NCBI GenBank assembly: GCA_037833965.1
Contig: AP031354.1
Span: 18,020,001-18,084,000 of the forward strand
Direction: 5' to 3'
From: Marchantia polymorpha subsp. ruderalis
Lineage: Eukaryota; Streptophyta; Marchantiopsida; Marchantiales; Marchantiaceae
DNA length: 64,000 nucleotides
How positions within the stretch are numbered: the stretch's first letter is position 1; every line of letters begins with the position of its first letter. The position numbers and the translations under genes are program-made. The notes beneath the pieces were generated by a model, which did no database searches, was not told the origin of the DNA, and saw only the letters and a program-made list of their open reading frames with translations. Shown in pieces: positions 54,290 through 64,000 of this stretch.

Positions 54290-54562
54290 CTTCGTCCCAC
54301 TTGAGATGTGAGATCGAGCACAGTGCTCTTCATAAGCAACTCTACTTGTCCTGTAAACTGCCTGAAAGTTTCTGATGACGATGGGCCAGCAGGTGCAAGG
54401 TGGTTTAGAATCTAGAAGATCAGAGTTTCGACGGGGCTAAGAGTGGTGGTGGTTGTGACTATTGCCCTCGCTTGTGCAGGCCGGTTGGGCAGCCGCTGGG
54501 CTCCATGCTGAGAGGACAACAGCAAATGCTGCGACCAGAAGGACGGCAGTCTTCGTCATCAT
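54290..54562 (-). pseudogene. Small secreted-protein gene fragment (signal peptide exon)
   Basis: Unrecognised family. On the minus strand, ATG codons at 54562 and 54559 open MMTKTAVLLVAAFAVVLSAW and SPAAAQPACTSEG, a textbook signal peptide with likely cleavage after AAA. Some 130 bases on, a second coding block reads ETFRQFTGQVELLMKSTVLD and LTSQVGR. It is similar to a block in the fragment at 56460-57046 (VDLLVQSAALGVTSQVGR). After VGR the two diverge, here into sequence next to the VIT-like exon. The piece looks like the start of a gene whose relatives lie 2.4 kb away, cut at a rearrangement point. Confidence 0.5.
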
Positions 54563-54631
54563 CGCTGCAGTTGCGGATACAAGCTAGAAGACTGAGATTC
54601 TGTGTGAGCTTAAGATCTAGAAGGTAGCAAG

Positions 54632-54659
54632 TCGGCTTCACAGTATATAGTGAAGCCGA
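54632..54659. repeat. Hairpin, 10-bp perfect stem
   Basis: Arms 54632-54641 (TCGGCTTCAC) and 54650-54659, with an 8-base loop. Extended by three more pairs including one G-T. Confidence 0.9.
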
Positions 54660-54668
54660 TTTCTGTGT

Positions 54669-54718
54669 CTTCTGGAGGGAAGATAATGGAGTTCTCTCCA
54701 TTATAGTCCCTTCAGAAG
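54669..54718. repeat. Long imperfect hairpin, 23-nt arms
   Basis: Inner perfect stem 54683-54691 / 54696-54704, outer arms 54669-54680 / 54707-54718 with one mismatch, plus an unpaired AG on each side. Confidence 0.88.
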
Positions 54719-54762
54719 TGTTTCTTCCACTGATCCAGTCTGAACCCATGATCTGCATTTCG

Positions 54763-56459
54763 CGCTTGCCACATTATGCGCCATGTAACACCTGCCACCG
54801 AGGTTATCAAATGTCTTCTCTATTGAACTCAATATCGAGCTAATTTTTTTTTGTGTAAATTGAATACGGTCCTGTATATTGTCTAGGTGGTTTGAAGCAA
54901 CTGATACTTGATCTAACACCGCTGTGAACACGGATATATAGAAGTTTGACACTCCATTTCTCGTCCAACCTCGCTACGAATGCTGAATTTAATAAGATGA
55001 ATTTCATTTGCATTGCATTACATTACTATGTTCTCCGATTTACACGTGAAAGGTGTGACTGGTTGGAAGACTCACATATCTAGCGTCTGAGCTAGGCCTG
55101 TATACCAAAGTTTGGACCATATATGTTCTTTTCCAATTATTAGAAAAATGTGCCCTTGTCGGACTAGATTATGAGATTCCCATCTTACAGTAGTCTCATG
55201 TGGGTCTTTGAAGTGAACTGGAAATACTCCAGTCTACGAGTCCGTGATTAGTGTAGAGAGATTATTTCGATAACTTTATCATCAGATCTCTTGACAAAGT
55301 ACTTTTTATCTGGTTTTACTGCGTTCCGGCCAAGGTCCCTGCTTCTTGTGTGACGTAATTATGTGTCTCCATGTACGACAGAAAGCATGTGAATGCGTTA
55401 TCGGTTTGCAAATTCTGAAAACTCATGCAAAAAATCGGGAATCAGGTGGCAGCGACATTTTAGTCCAGCTCAATTCTTTGAGAGCTGACGTAGTAAAATT
55501 GTGTGACTTTCAATTGAGAAACTTTTTACGTTATTCGTGCGTGAATAGTCTAAAATTCAGATTGAACTATGCAGCCTTTGCACCCGCCTTTGGGTGAGGG
55601 CACATCAAGAGACAAGCAATCTCATCATTATCTCATCATCGAGCTCGCCTTCACGGCCAAAGTTCCTATATTTTTTGGACAAATGACCTTTTGGGTCCCC
55701 TGATCTTACTTCATTACATTCCACTGATTCCATGAACCATATCTGCTCCCTCCACCCATTTCTTGGATTGATGTTCTTACATCTGATAGTCCCATGAATG
55801 TACATACAAGAACTGCCTGACTGCATTTGCAGTTGAAGTTGACTCGTTCTCTTACAGCTGAATCAGTTCAATCTGAATAATCAAGGCCACATTATAACTC
55901 CTGAACAAAGTTGATCCATTTATAAGCCAACACAAAGTGGACCACAGCTGCCTCTTGACGGTGCGAATTCGCGCGAATCCGGTATGGAGAATAAAGAATC
56001 TGGTAGACATCCCGCAATGACTGGACTTCCAGAACCAGAACGGCAACAGGCGACTGCCATCTCTAATGTTGTGTGCCTCGTGTAATATTGAGGATAGAAC
56101 GTTCAAACTTATCAGCGAACGAAGAAGTCAAAGCTTAATTCGTGAGCAGCTGCTACTACTTTTATCCCACAGGTCCTTCGTATGTGAACTGCTCAGACAA
56201 AATCTCAGCTTCTGGCTGGGATGAAATTCTTCAAAGTGAAATCATCGGAATGTGTCCGGAGAATCTACCCTGCTGACTTTACGCGTATATGAAGTGCTGA
56301 CAATCAGCCGCATTACTGCGCCCCATTAAAAAACGTGTCGACGACTTTTAAGGTCATTTTAAGGTCCTCAGATTGAAACATCTTGGAAGCATGCTAGTCG
56401 GGGAATAGTGGCCCTATAATCTGAAATATAGTGCCTGTACTGAAATCGCTAGATATGTG
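54763..56459. other. Intergenic, no recognised gene
   Basis: About 1.7 kb with only short frames of unrecognised sequence on either strand. Confidence 0.45.
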
Positions 56460-57046
56460 AGTCTTCCAACCAGTCCAAGGTCCAGTGCGACTGATACGGG
56501 ACCGTTCAGCAAGCCGGTAATGGTGGCGACGAGACCAGTTGCGGCTGAGTTTAATTCGGGTATCAAACAGAAATCAGTTTAATTCGGGTATCAAACAGAA
56601 ATCAGATATAATTATGCCTGAGTTATCACTTGTGGCGATGCTAATTGCAGCTGTCAGACAAATTTACCAATGAGAGCTTGAAAGATACTCACAGAAATGG
56701 AGGTAAGAGCCCCGACCACAGTGGTGAAGATGAGGTTCAGTGCGACTGATACGGTACCGTTCAGCAAGCCGGTAATGATGGCGACGAGACCAGTTGCGGC
56801 TGAGTTTAATTCGGGTATCAAACAAAACTCAGATATAATTATGCCTGAGTTATCACTTGTGGTGATGTTAATTGCAGCCGTCGGACAAACCTCCCAATGA
56901 GAGCTTGAAAGATACTCACAGAAAGACCAGTTGTGGCTGAGTTTACACGGATGACAATGTTGGTGAAATTCGAAAGAGTGAGCACTCTTCCCACTTGCGA
57001 TGTGACACCGAGCGCCGCGCTCTGCACAAGCAAGTCTACTTGGCCG
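56460..57046 (-). pseudogene. Fragment of the secreted-protein family with a tandemly duplicated exon
   Basis: On the minus strand a first coding block (to 56920) reads VDLLVQSAALGVTSQVGR, VLTLSNFTNIVIRVNSATTG and a GTGAG donor. The next exon (56827-56693) encodes LNSAATGLVAIITGLLNGTV and SVALNLIFTTVVGALTSIS, again ending at a GTGAG donor. A further copy of the exon begins near 56560. It is offset by about 255 bp and has an extra 31-bp repeat, and its acceptor AG is changed to AT. Related to the signal-peptide gene fragment at 54290-54562. The repeated exon is hydrophobic and Gly/Thr/Ser-rich. No known family was recognised, and no complete gene can be assembled here. Confidence 0.5.
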
Positions 57047-57074
57047 TGGCGGCCTCAAAATCTTCCAGAATCTG

Positions 57075-57446
57075 GAAGATCACACTCTGGGCTACACGTG
57101 GTATCCGGGCTGGCCGGGCTGTACTTCATCCGCGGGGGATCCGGCGAGCCTGGCTCTCTGCCCGAAGGACGGTACGAGATCCCGCTGGTTATCCAGGACA
57201 AGCAGTTCTACCCCAAATGGGTCCATCAACTTCCCGTCGCCGCTGTCGCCCGCGCACCCGCAGTGGTGCCCGGATTATTTCGGCGACACAATTCTGGTGA
57301 ACGGCAAAGCCTGGGCCGTGAACCTCTTCCGCATTCTGAAAGCGGCCAATGCTCGAGCCTTCACTCTCTCGTTCAGCGACTGCCGCCTCAAATTCGTGCA
57401 GATCGGCACAGACGGCGGCTACATGTGGAAATTTCATTACTCGTAA
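57075..57446 (+). pseudogene. LPR/CotA-like multicopper oxidase fragment, frameshifted
   Basis: Blocks of a bilirubin-oxidase/LPR-type multicopper oxidase appear in order but in different frames. EDHTLGYTWY is followed by SGLAGLYFIRG and GRYEIPLVIQDKQFYP. After a one-base insertion in the A run near 57211 come NGSINFP, PAHPQWCPDYFGDTILVNGK, RILKAANARAFTLSFSDCRL and KFVQIGTDGGY. The copper-binding HDH of the first cupredoxin domain appears as EDH. The segment between GKAW and FRIL is shortened. A TAA at 57444 closes the frame. It covers ~120 of ~550 residues and cannot be functional. Plant relatives (LPR1) are cell-wall ferroxidases. Confidence 0.78.
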
Positions 57447-57448
57447 AT

Positions 57449-57487
57449 TTTAAAATGACATAACGGATTCGGTTATGCCATTTTAAA
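57449..57487. repeat. Hairpin, 16-nt arms, one mismatch
   Basis: Arms 57449-57464 and 57472-57487, loop GGATTCG. It directly follows the oxidase stop codon and precedes the promoter-like block at 57529. Confidence 0.92.
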
Positions 57488-57528
57488 CTATTCCCGGGTT
57501 TTCACTTGCACCAACTCCGAATTGATAG

Positions 57529-57536
57529 TATAAAAT
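57529..57536 (+). promoter_or_regulatory. TATA box of a promoter-like leader, copy 2
   Basis: TATAAAAT, preceded by CACCAACTCCGAATTGA and followed by CTTCGTCATTC, TGGTCGATGTGAC and GAGAGAGAAG. This parallels the block at 45831. The downstream plus-strand sequence is the proteasome fragment, but its first exon is missing, so no gene can be assigned. Confidence 0.5.
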
Positions 57537-57676
57537 GACTCGCAACTTCGTCATTCTAGCACTGGTCGATGTGACGGGAGATCAGATGAGATGAGCATTC
57601 GCGTAACGAGAGAGAGAAGTTGTCCTTCTGGTTATGCCATTTTTCGTTCACATTCCCACATTGGTCGATGCGAGCC

Positions 57677-57713
57677 TCAAACACTAACCTCTGGCGACGA
57701 GGTTAGTGTTTGA
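57677..57713. repeat. Perfect hairpin, 15-bp stem
   Basis: Arms 57677-57691 (TCAAACACTAACCTC) and 57699-57713, loop TGGCGAC. Confidence 0.95.
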
Positions 57714-58153
57714 CTGACAAGTGCTAATGGAGCTTCAAACAGGAGAAGGAAGAGGCCGCATTGAGGAAGGAGCGCGAGGAGGAAGCGACCTGATTCTTCC
57801 TACCTTCCCGACTCTTCTAATCAGACGTATTGGGGAAGGGTTAGGAGCATAAGAAACACTGTCAACACCACCAAGCTCATCCTGCCGCTGAAGTCATTCA
57901 TGTGCCCTCTGACGAAGGAGCCAATGGTGGATCTTGTCAGTCTAGTAACAGGCTCATGCTTCGAGCGGGCTTCGATAACAGCGTGATTCGCAGAAGGAAA
58001 CACGATCGATATGACAACCAAACTCATATCGAAACGGGGTGTGGAGAAAGGTTATTTCTGGGTTTTTGGGTTGAATTTCTCTTCCAATTTTGAATTTTGA
58101 ATCTCTTCGATGCTTCGAACAGGGAGTATGAATCGGACGGGGAGATTGAAAAT

Positions 58154-58202
58154 TTCGAATTTTGAATTTGAACTCTCGAAGAGTTCAAATTCAAAATTCG
58201 AA
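58154..58202. repeat. Perfect hairpin, 23-bp stem, CGA loop
   Basis: The longest perfect inverted repeat I saw in the window: arms 58154-58176 and 58180-58202 around a 3-base loop. AT-rich, lying between the promoter-like block and the proteasome fragment. Confidence 0.96.
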
Positions 58203-58345
58203 GCTTTCAAGCTCCAGTTTTTGCAATAGATACCCATTGAGTTTCAATTCCTTGATAAAATAGTCGATTATCTGATGTGAAGAATCTCGGCTTGCGTACA
58301 CTGGAAAGAACCTGTCTGTAAGACAATATCGGATTTTCTTGGCAG

Positions 58346-59815
58346 GCTATTGCTGGGTTGGCTGCCGATGGCAGTCAAATTGTTACTTGTGCAAGAGCAG
58401 AAGCTGGAAATTACTTGGGGTTTGTTCCTTTACTCGGTCCTTGTTGTTTACTGTCACAGCTAAACACTGTCTCACGCTAATTACAGTTTCTTGACCACTT
58501 GATTGCTTTTATATAGCCGCACAAAGTTCTTCCGGGTGTCGATGTAGTACGCCCGTTTCTATCTGTAGGTGTACTTGTGAATTCTGAACTTCGGTTTTTG
58601 CAGCTTTTACGGTGAAGAAATCCCCACCAAAGAGCTTTGCGACAGAGTCGCTTACTACGTGCATCTATGCACCCTTTACTGGTGGCTCCGGTCAGTATGT
58701 TTGCGTTTGCTCCTAAGGAGCGCAGCTAGGAAGCACCTTTTTTGTTTCTTGCGGTTCCTGTTCGTTTCGCAAGCATGAGCAAACGCATTTTAATTTCTCT
58801 GAAATATCGACTTTGCTCTGAGGCAATAACACCCCCGATGACGTGTTGCACGGTTCAGTTCTAAGAGTGCTTCGTTTGTTCAGGCCATATGGTTCGGCCG
58901 CCATACTAGGTGGTTATGATCGGGATGGTCCTCAGTTGTACATGATTGAGCCCTCAGGTGTTGCTTATGTGAGTCTCATAGACTTGCGAATGCTGTTTTT
59001 ATAATCTTTTACGAATTTCTTATCTTTCGTGTCATCGTGAGATTTGATAAGATATTTCATTATTTGCCACAAACCGGAAATGCTCATTTGCGTTTTCTGA
59101 ACGTATCTGTTCACCCTCTCTGCATGCAGCGGTACTTTGGTGCTCCAGTAGGGAAAGGGAGACAAGTTGCCAAAACGTGAGTATCTCACATCTTCATATA
59201 TGCAACTAAGTATATTTCAATTGCAAATAGAGTTGGTCTCTCGATGGTGTCTGGGTTACTTGAAAAGCTGTTTATTGTTTAGCAGACACCTCTGATGTAC
59301 GATGCATTGGAAATTTGCATATGAAGACTTAGTTTTCTATAATCCATGTTAGTGAATAATGCCTCCGTAAACATATCCTGCAGAGAGATTGAAAAGCTAC
59401 AGTTGCCCCAAATGACATGTCGAGAGGGTGTCGTTGCTGTTGCAAAGATGTAAGTACACTGCCCAAGACGTGGCTTGCATTGCCTTTGCTTTAGCTTTGT
59501 ACTCTTATGGTGAGACATCAGATGTCAGTGAGTATTAATAGGGTTGTGGTTACTCGCTGTATAACCCACTCTAGAGGAGACCAATATTTGAAGAATGTTG
59601 TACTTTTTCTATCTTCGTGTCTTATGTCGGTGATTGCCACCAGGTAGTATCCAATTTCTCTGTAAAACCCTATTCACCCTTGTGCGAGGCGAGAGAAATA
59701 AAGAATAAGCTTATTTTCTTGCAGTATTTACAATGTACACGATGAAGCTAAGGACAAAGCTTTTGAGCTAGAAATGAGCTGGATCTGCGATGAATCAAAG
59801 CGTGAGCACCAACGG
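58346..59815 (+). pseudogene. PAG1: 20S proteasome alpha-7 subunit (PAG1), internal exons only
   Basis: Six exons with consensus GT-AG borders and consistent phases, at 58346-58419, 58604-58690, 58884-58968, 59130-59176, 59384-59449 and 59725-59815. They encode GLAADGSQIVTCARAEAGNY; FYGEEIPTKELCDRVAYYVH and LCTLYWWLR; PYGSAAILGGYDRDGPQLYM; RYFGAPVGKGRQVAKT; EIEKLQLPQMTCREGVVAVA; and IIYNVHDEAKDKAFELEMSW through ESKREHQR. This follows plant PAG1, the alpha-ring subunit of the 20S core, from about residue 78 to 225. The N-terminal exon (GTGYDLS...IEYA) and the acidic C-terminal exon were not found. No stops occur within the exons. A truncated duplicate with preserved gene structure, probably recent. 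Confidence 0.85.
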
Positions 59816-61743
59816 GTATGTGAATCTACTCCAGTCGAACCTAGAGGATATGAGCGCAAAAAATCAGTCTGCTGATAGGACTGACTTACTAGATAGACTT
59901 GATTAACGGAGTCCTGAATGTAACCAGACGACAGTGTTATGGATTTATAGTTTGCATGTTAAATATCCTCCTTTTATAATCGATGTTCTCTGAGTATTCC
60001 TCTTTTTTTTCTGCCACAATATCTTCTAATTTCACGGCCAGTAGCTGAATGCAAGAGCATTGTACGTTATTATTTTGTGCTGCAGCTTCAAGTGCTGCCT
60101 GGGATCTTGTTTTTATTTATCACTGGTTATTAGAACCTAATCGACGGATATGTAAGTTTCTCAACTGTCCCTAAACCCCCTAAAACCTTTATCTCCTGGG
60201 ACAGGGAGGGAGATATGGAGATGGCGATGATGAGGGAGGCGGGGAATGTTCCTCTCACGAATTGACAAAATCTGCTTTGGTCCAAAACACATGAACACCC
60301 TCTGGAACAGAAGTTTGTTATGATGATGATTTTCATGTCCCAAGGGAGCGAGGGATGGAGGGAGCGAGCGAGCGATTGCCGAGGCCAGAAGCCAATCCGA
60401 GCCCAGCAGCAGCAGCAGGAGGGAGGGGGGGAGTCATGAAGACATGGTGGCTGCTTTCTTTTGCTTTCTTGTCTAAAGAAAGCACGCAGAGCTCAGAGTC
60501 TACGAGCGAGAGTTTTAGAGAGAGGGAGAGAGAGAGAGATATGGAGGTGGAACTTGTGAAGGAAGACGAGTTGTGGATTTGATTCACGAGGGCATGTAGG
60601 GAGGGGAGCACCGTATCCAGGGTTTAGGGTTCGCAGGATAAAGTTCGCAGCAGCAGCAGCGTGCATGAGCATGAGGATCAGCATGAGCCGAGCCTCCGTA
60701 ATCATGATTCGATCTGCTGCCGGGCATAATGAATTTCTCACAGACAGATGCTTAAGCCACTTAAGCTACGGTAGAGGGACTGTGGTCGTAGTCGTAGTAT
60801 TGTAGGCTTGCGGTGGAGTTGAATGGAGTGTAGAGGATTAGGGGGAAGGGGGAAGGGGGAAACTGAGGACATAGCTCTGCGGAGATAATAGAGGCTAATA
60901 GTTTGGTGTGGGGGGTCCAGCAGGCTAGACATGGTCAATCATATCTGAAAGAAGTGGTTGTGAAATGAGCTGTTCCGTTGGAGCTGCACATTTACTTCCC
61001 GGTGGAGGAGCTCGACTGGTTTGATGGGGTTCATGCTATTTAGAGACAACAATTGTCCAACAGGGGTGATTGAAACGCGATCATGGAAAACGAGGAGAGG
61101 AGAGGGGAGACATACAGTGGGGTCGTCGACTGGTAGTTGTGACTCGGACTTGGAGTAGCTGTGAATGGAGGGGAGGTCCCAGGGGCTCTCACATTAGCCC
61201 TCAATTTAGGCTTACGGACTGCACCGCTAGATAGCCATCAATCACTACAGCAGATGCTGCCTGCTTTTGTAGAGCCAGCCCACTCACTTGAGCACGTTCG
61301 TTCTCTCATTTCGGATCCTGAAACCTCAGGGAAGCAGCTGCCGCAGCGTGACTTGCACCGAATCGATCATTGCTCAGAAGGATAAACACTACTCAAATTT
61401 TTATTTTTATTCATCTTTAAGATGAATGAAGAATGAAAGAAAGCAAATTATGTGGATTTGTAGAATAGTGATTTGTTGGTACTCTAGCTTATGAATTGTG
61501 TAAAGATGTTAGTAAGAGAAATCACAATAATTTGACACGGATGCATGATGAAGTATGTTTAAATTTTTTTATATATGTTGTTTTATATGTTTATTTCAAT
61601 CAACATGTTTTCAGTGTGCTATAAGTAACACTAATTAATGTCAAATTTTGTAGAACAGTCACGGTAGATGATATTTATTTCAATGGCTTTGTTGTTTGTA
61701 GATCACTTGATCTTCATCATTTTAAAATCTTGAAGATTTTGCG
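59816..61743. other. No recognised gene; GA-rich and telobox-bearing stretch
   Basis: Contains a GA-rich block (about 60345-60545, with an AG microsatellite near 60518-60540), CAGCAG runs and the telobox-like GGGTTTAGGGTT near 60620. These are features of plant promoters and 5' leaders, but no attached coding exon was recognised. The frame at 61161-61385 (+) is unassigned. The end is AT-rich up to the duplication boundary. Confidence 0.45.
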
Positions 61744-64000
61744 ATTGTGACTAATTTCACTCTGTACATTAAGCATATGCCTAATGTATAGAGTGTGTTC
61801 CCATTATCAATGATGGAAAAAAAAGTTATGTTCTGCATAGTTTGGATTTTAGAGTTTGGACGGTTGACGGTTCAGGTTTCAAAATTCATTTAAAAAAAAT
61901 CAATATTCAAAAGTGTAAGAATTTATGAAAATTAAATATTTCTGACTCAGCTGGTTCCTGGAATATTAGTCTTGCCGCACTCTCTCTTGCAGTAACGATC
62001 GCCAGAACGCATATCCAAGCAAAATAAAATTTCTTGCTACCAATTTATACTTCTCAAAGCTACAGTTTACTGCCCCCATCCAGCTTGAGATTAAATGCGC
62101 ATCACATATTGCATTAGAGGGCGGCATGCATTCTTTCAACTGAAGTCTGATATCAGATTTTGGAATTCAAAGAATCACGATTTGGTTCACAACGTATCCT
62201 TTCTTTTGGAGATGTATGACTAAGTTGACTGACTACAAATTTCCAAATCAATTGGAACGTTATAGTGACTGCAAATGTAGATAGCATTTCGAGTGAGATG
62301 AGATGACTCTGTACGAGAATCGAGGACTTTTCAAACAATATAAATTGACATGCTTCGTTAATTTGGATGGCCTTCTCGACATCTTTTCTGGCTTATGCTC
62401 GAACTCTACGATGCAAATTATGGGATCATTCTTGAGCTCACTGCATTTATCTAGCTCGCTGCATCCTTGAGGAAATCTGGCTGCAAGGTTTCGTGGTTTT
62501 ACAAACAAAGCACCTAGAATTAACGTTTCCTGAAAGAACATCTGCGAGTCGTACCTCGTGATTAACCTCAAATCTATGTTTTGGCCTTGGACTCTTGGCC
62601 TCTCCTACTTTTTCGATGCAGTCGGAGTCGAAACGAGGGCATTGTATCGAGGGTTTGGAGCAAATCTATCTGTCAAGAGTCGCTATGTACTAATATCATA
62701 TTCATGTGCCACTCTAGCCTGTCCTGAGACTTATTCAACCTTCATTAACTCGTACTTTTCCTTCCCTGCTGTGCTCTAGGGACTTCAAACTCTGCTCTGC
62801 ATGTCTCGCTCTAAATCGACATCTTTTGCAGCAAGGAATTCAATTGGGCAATACGACTCCACGTCTTCATGTATTCAGTTCTGGAAGCAGTGGACCATGT
62901 CACTTTTTGAAAGGATCTGATCCGACCCAAACTGTGGAAATGGATGATCCACTCACCTTCACCAGATCAGATCCGAGCTGTTGACGATTAAGTGTTTTCT
63001 CGATACCACTTGGATCTACAATAGCTTCCAGGATGGAATCTGACTTCATACACCGGCTTGCAGAAAGTTTGGCCATAATAGACACCTCCACGTTTCGCCT
63101 CTCAGTAGAGCAAATCACTCAGGACTCTGCAGATTGCCGCAAATTGCAACATAGACATCCGATCCTTCAAATCACCTGCTGATCGGTGGGCAATCCAGCT
63201 TATGGATGCCTGTCCCACCATGAGTCTGAAATCAAGAGGAGGTGAACAGCCTGCAGACTTTGAGCAGGCGAAAGAAGGGTTACACTCCTCTGTTGCAACT
63301 GATTCAACTGATTGTAAGAACTGCTTCCTAATTCACAAACTTTCGGACGGCGACATATTCTCGTCTCCTGCTTAAAAGTGGCACCAAAGAGTGACAGTTC
63401 TTGTGAGGACACCTGCCATACATTCCGAGGCTGTGTTGTGTGCACAGCAAGTGCTCTTCAGATATGACTTGAGCTGATTGCAAGTCCAAGTCCACAAATT
63501 TGGTTATCCGATGTATCTGGCCCTCGTTAGATTAGATCTGTAGTCATTGTCCAAATTGTTTTATGCTATGATTCGGTAGTGAAGGTTTTGATGAGCAATA
63601 TGAGCAGCTAGCTGACCCTGTGTCAGCGTGTTGGTTTGGTTGGAACCCTATGGCTATGGCATAGATGCTACAACTGGTACCCATGGTTCGGCCTGCCTTC
63701 TTACTCTTGCCGTTCTCCCCATTAATGAATCCCAGTTTGCACACAAAACATGAAAATTTCAGGGCCTCGAGCGGGTGAGATGTTTAGCATACTGCCATGA
63801 ACATGTCTTGATGAGTCCCATTCAAAAATGTAGAAACCAAGACGGACTTGATTGGTGCTACAAAGTTCTTCCACACTGACAGAATCATGGATCAGTCAAG
63901 TATTTCTCTCTCATCACCAAGAAACATTTTTGGATGCTGACAGTCACCCACCCACCCACACACACAGCCCGCAGTGCTCTGCGACGAACATGGCTCTCGA
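61744..64000 (+). repeat. Duplicated segment, copy 2 (runs off the window)
   Basis: Direct repeat of 38192-40456. The identity continues to the last base of the window, so the full extent is unknown. The (CA)n tract near 63955-63966 is 8 bases shorter than in copy 1. Confidence 0.93.

Noticed and set aside
60061-60133. Possible last exon of the proteasome alpha-7 fragment (CTGCAG acceptor, short frame to a TAG)
   Set aside because: The peptide (LQVLPGILFLF...) does not resemble the acidic PAG1 C-terminus; the match is only a splice-like signal.
38192-64000. The repeat pair as LTRs of a giant 25-kb retroelement
   Set aside because: No TG...CA ends, primer site or gag-pol between them; the interval is filled with host gene fragments. 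Tandem duplication fits better.

Overview
The window is nuclear DNA of a land plant. Evidence: a plastid-targeted plant-type ferredoxin, plant family 37 fucosyltransferase sequence, TTTAGGG-type telomeric motifs, short exons with GT-AG introns, and a plant-type Ty3/gypsy retrotransposon. The mix of homologues, including an LPR-like multicopper oxidase and a hAT-like family I associate with non-seed plants, suggests a bryophyte, perhaps a liverwort such as Marchantia. That assignment is inference.

Layout. 1-6.6 kb: a GC-rich unrecognised open frame (708-1670, +) and an intact intronless ferredoxin gene (4634-5104, -). 6.6-12.0 kb: a 5.37-kb solo LTR (6621-11992, +) flanked by the 5-bp duplication CTGTT. 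12.0-19.8 kb: AT-rich DNA with a decayed hAT-like transposase interrupted by a dead LINE, then an 82-bp minisatellite. 19777-36352: one complete 16.6-kb Ty3/gypsy element on the minus strand. It has 5.4-kb LTRs, a tRNA-Asp-type primer site, gag-protease, pol and a polypurine tract. It sits inside a second hAT-like gene and is flanked by the 5-bp duplication GTGAC. 38.2-64.0 kb: a segment at 38192-40456 recurs at 61744-64000, so the window may end inside a second copy of a ~23.55-kb tandem unit. Between the copies lies a mosaic of broken but recognisable gene pieces (TBC, GT37 fucosyltransferase, P58IPK-like TPR, NPF transporter, VIT-type iron transporter, a secreted-protein gene, an LPR-like multicopper oxidase, proteasome alpha-7). 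They are interspersed with many near-perfect DNA hairpins of unrelated sequence.

The most striking system is the retrotransposon. Each LTR, including the solo one, carries an intact 1039-1045-codon ORF wholly within U3, ending 37 bp before the LTR TATA box. In genomic RNA it would be a third ORF 3' of pol. Its N-terminal domain is unchanged between the solo LTR and the complete element over 275 residues, despite synonymous changes. Gag-protease and pol share a frame and are separated only by a UAG followed by CAA UUA, the tobamovirus-type readthrough context. The two LTRs differ by one extra 18-bp palindromic unit and very few substitutions, so the insertion is young. The palindrome CCTGTGCACAGG is spread through both coding and non-coding parts of the LTR.

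Limits: all homology calls are by eye from remembered family patterns. Exon boundaries are inferred from splice consensus and reading frame. No database search or alignment was run.
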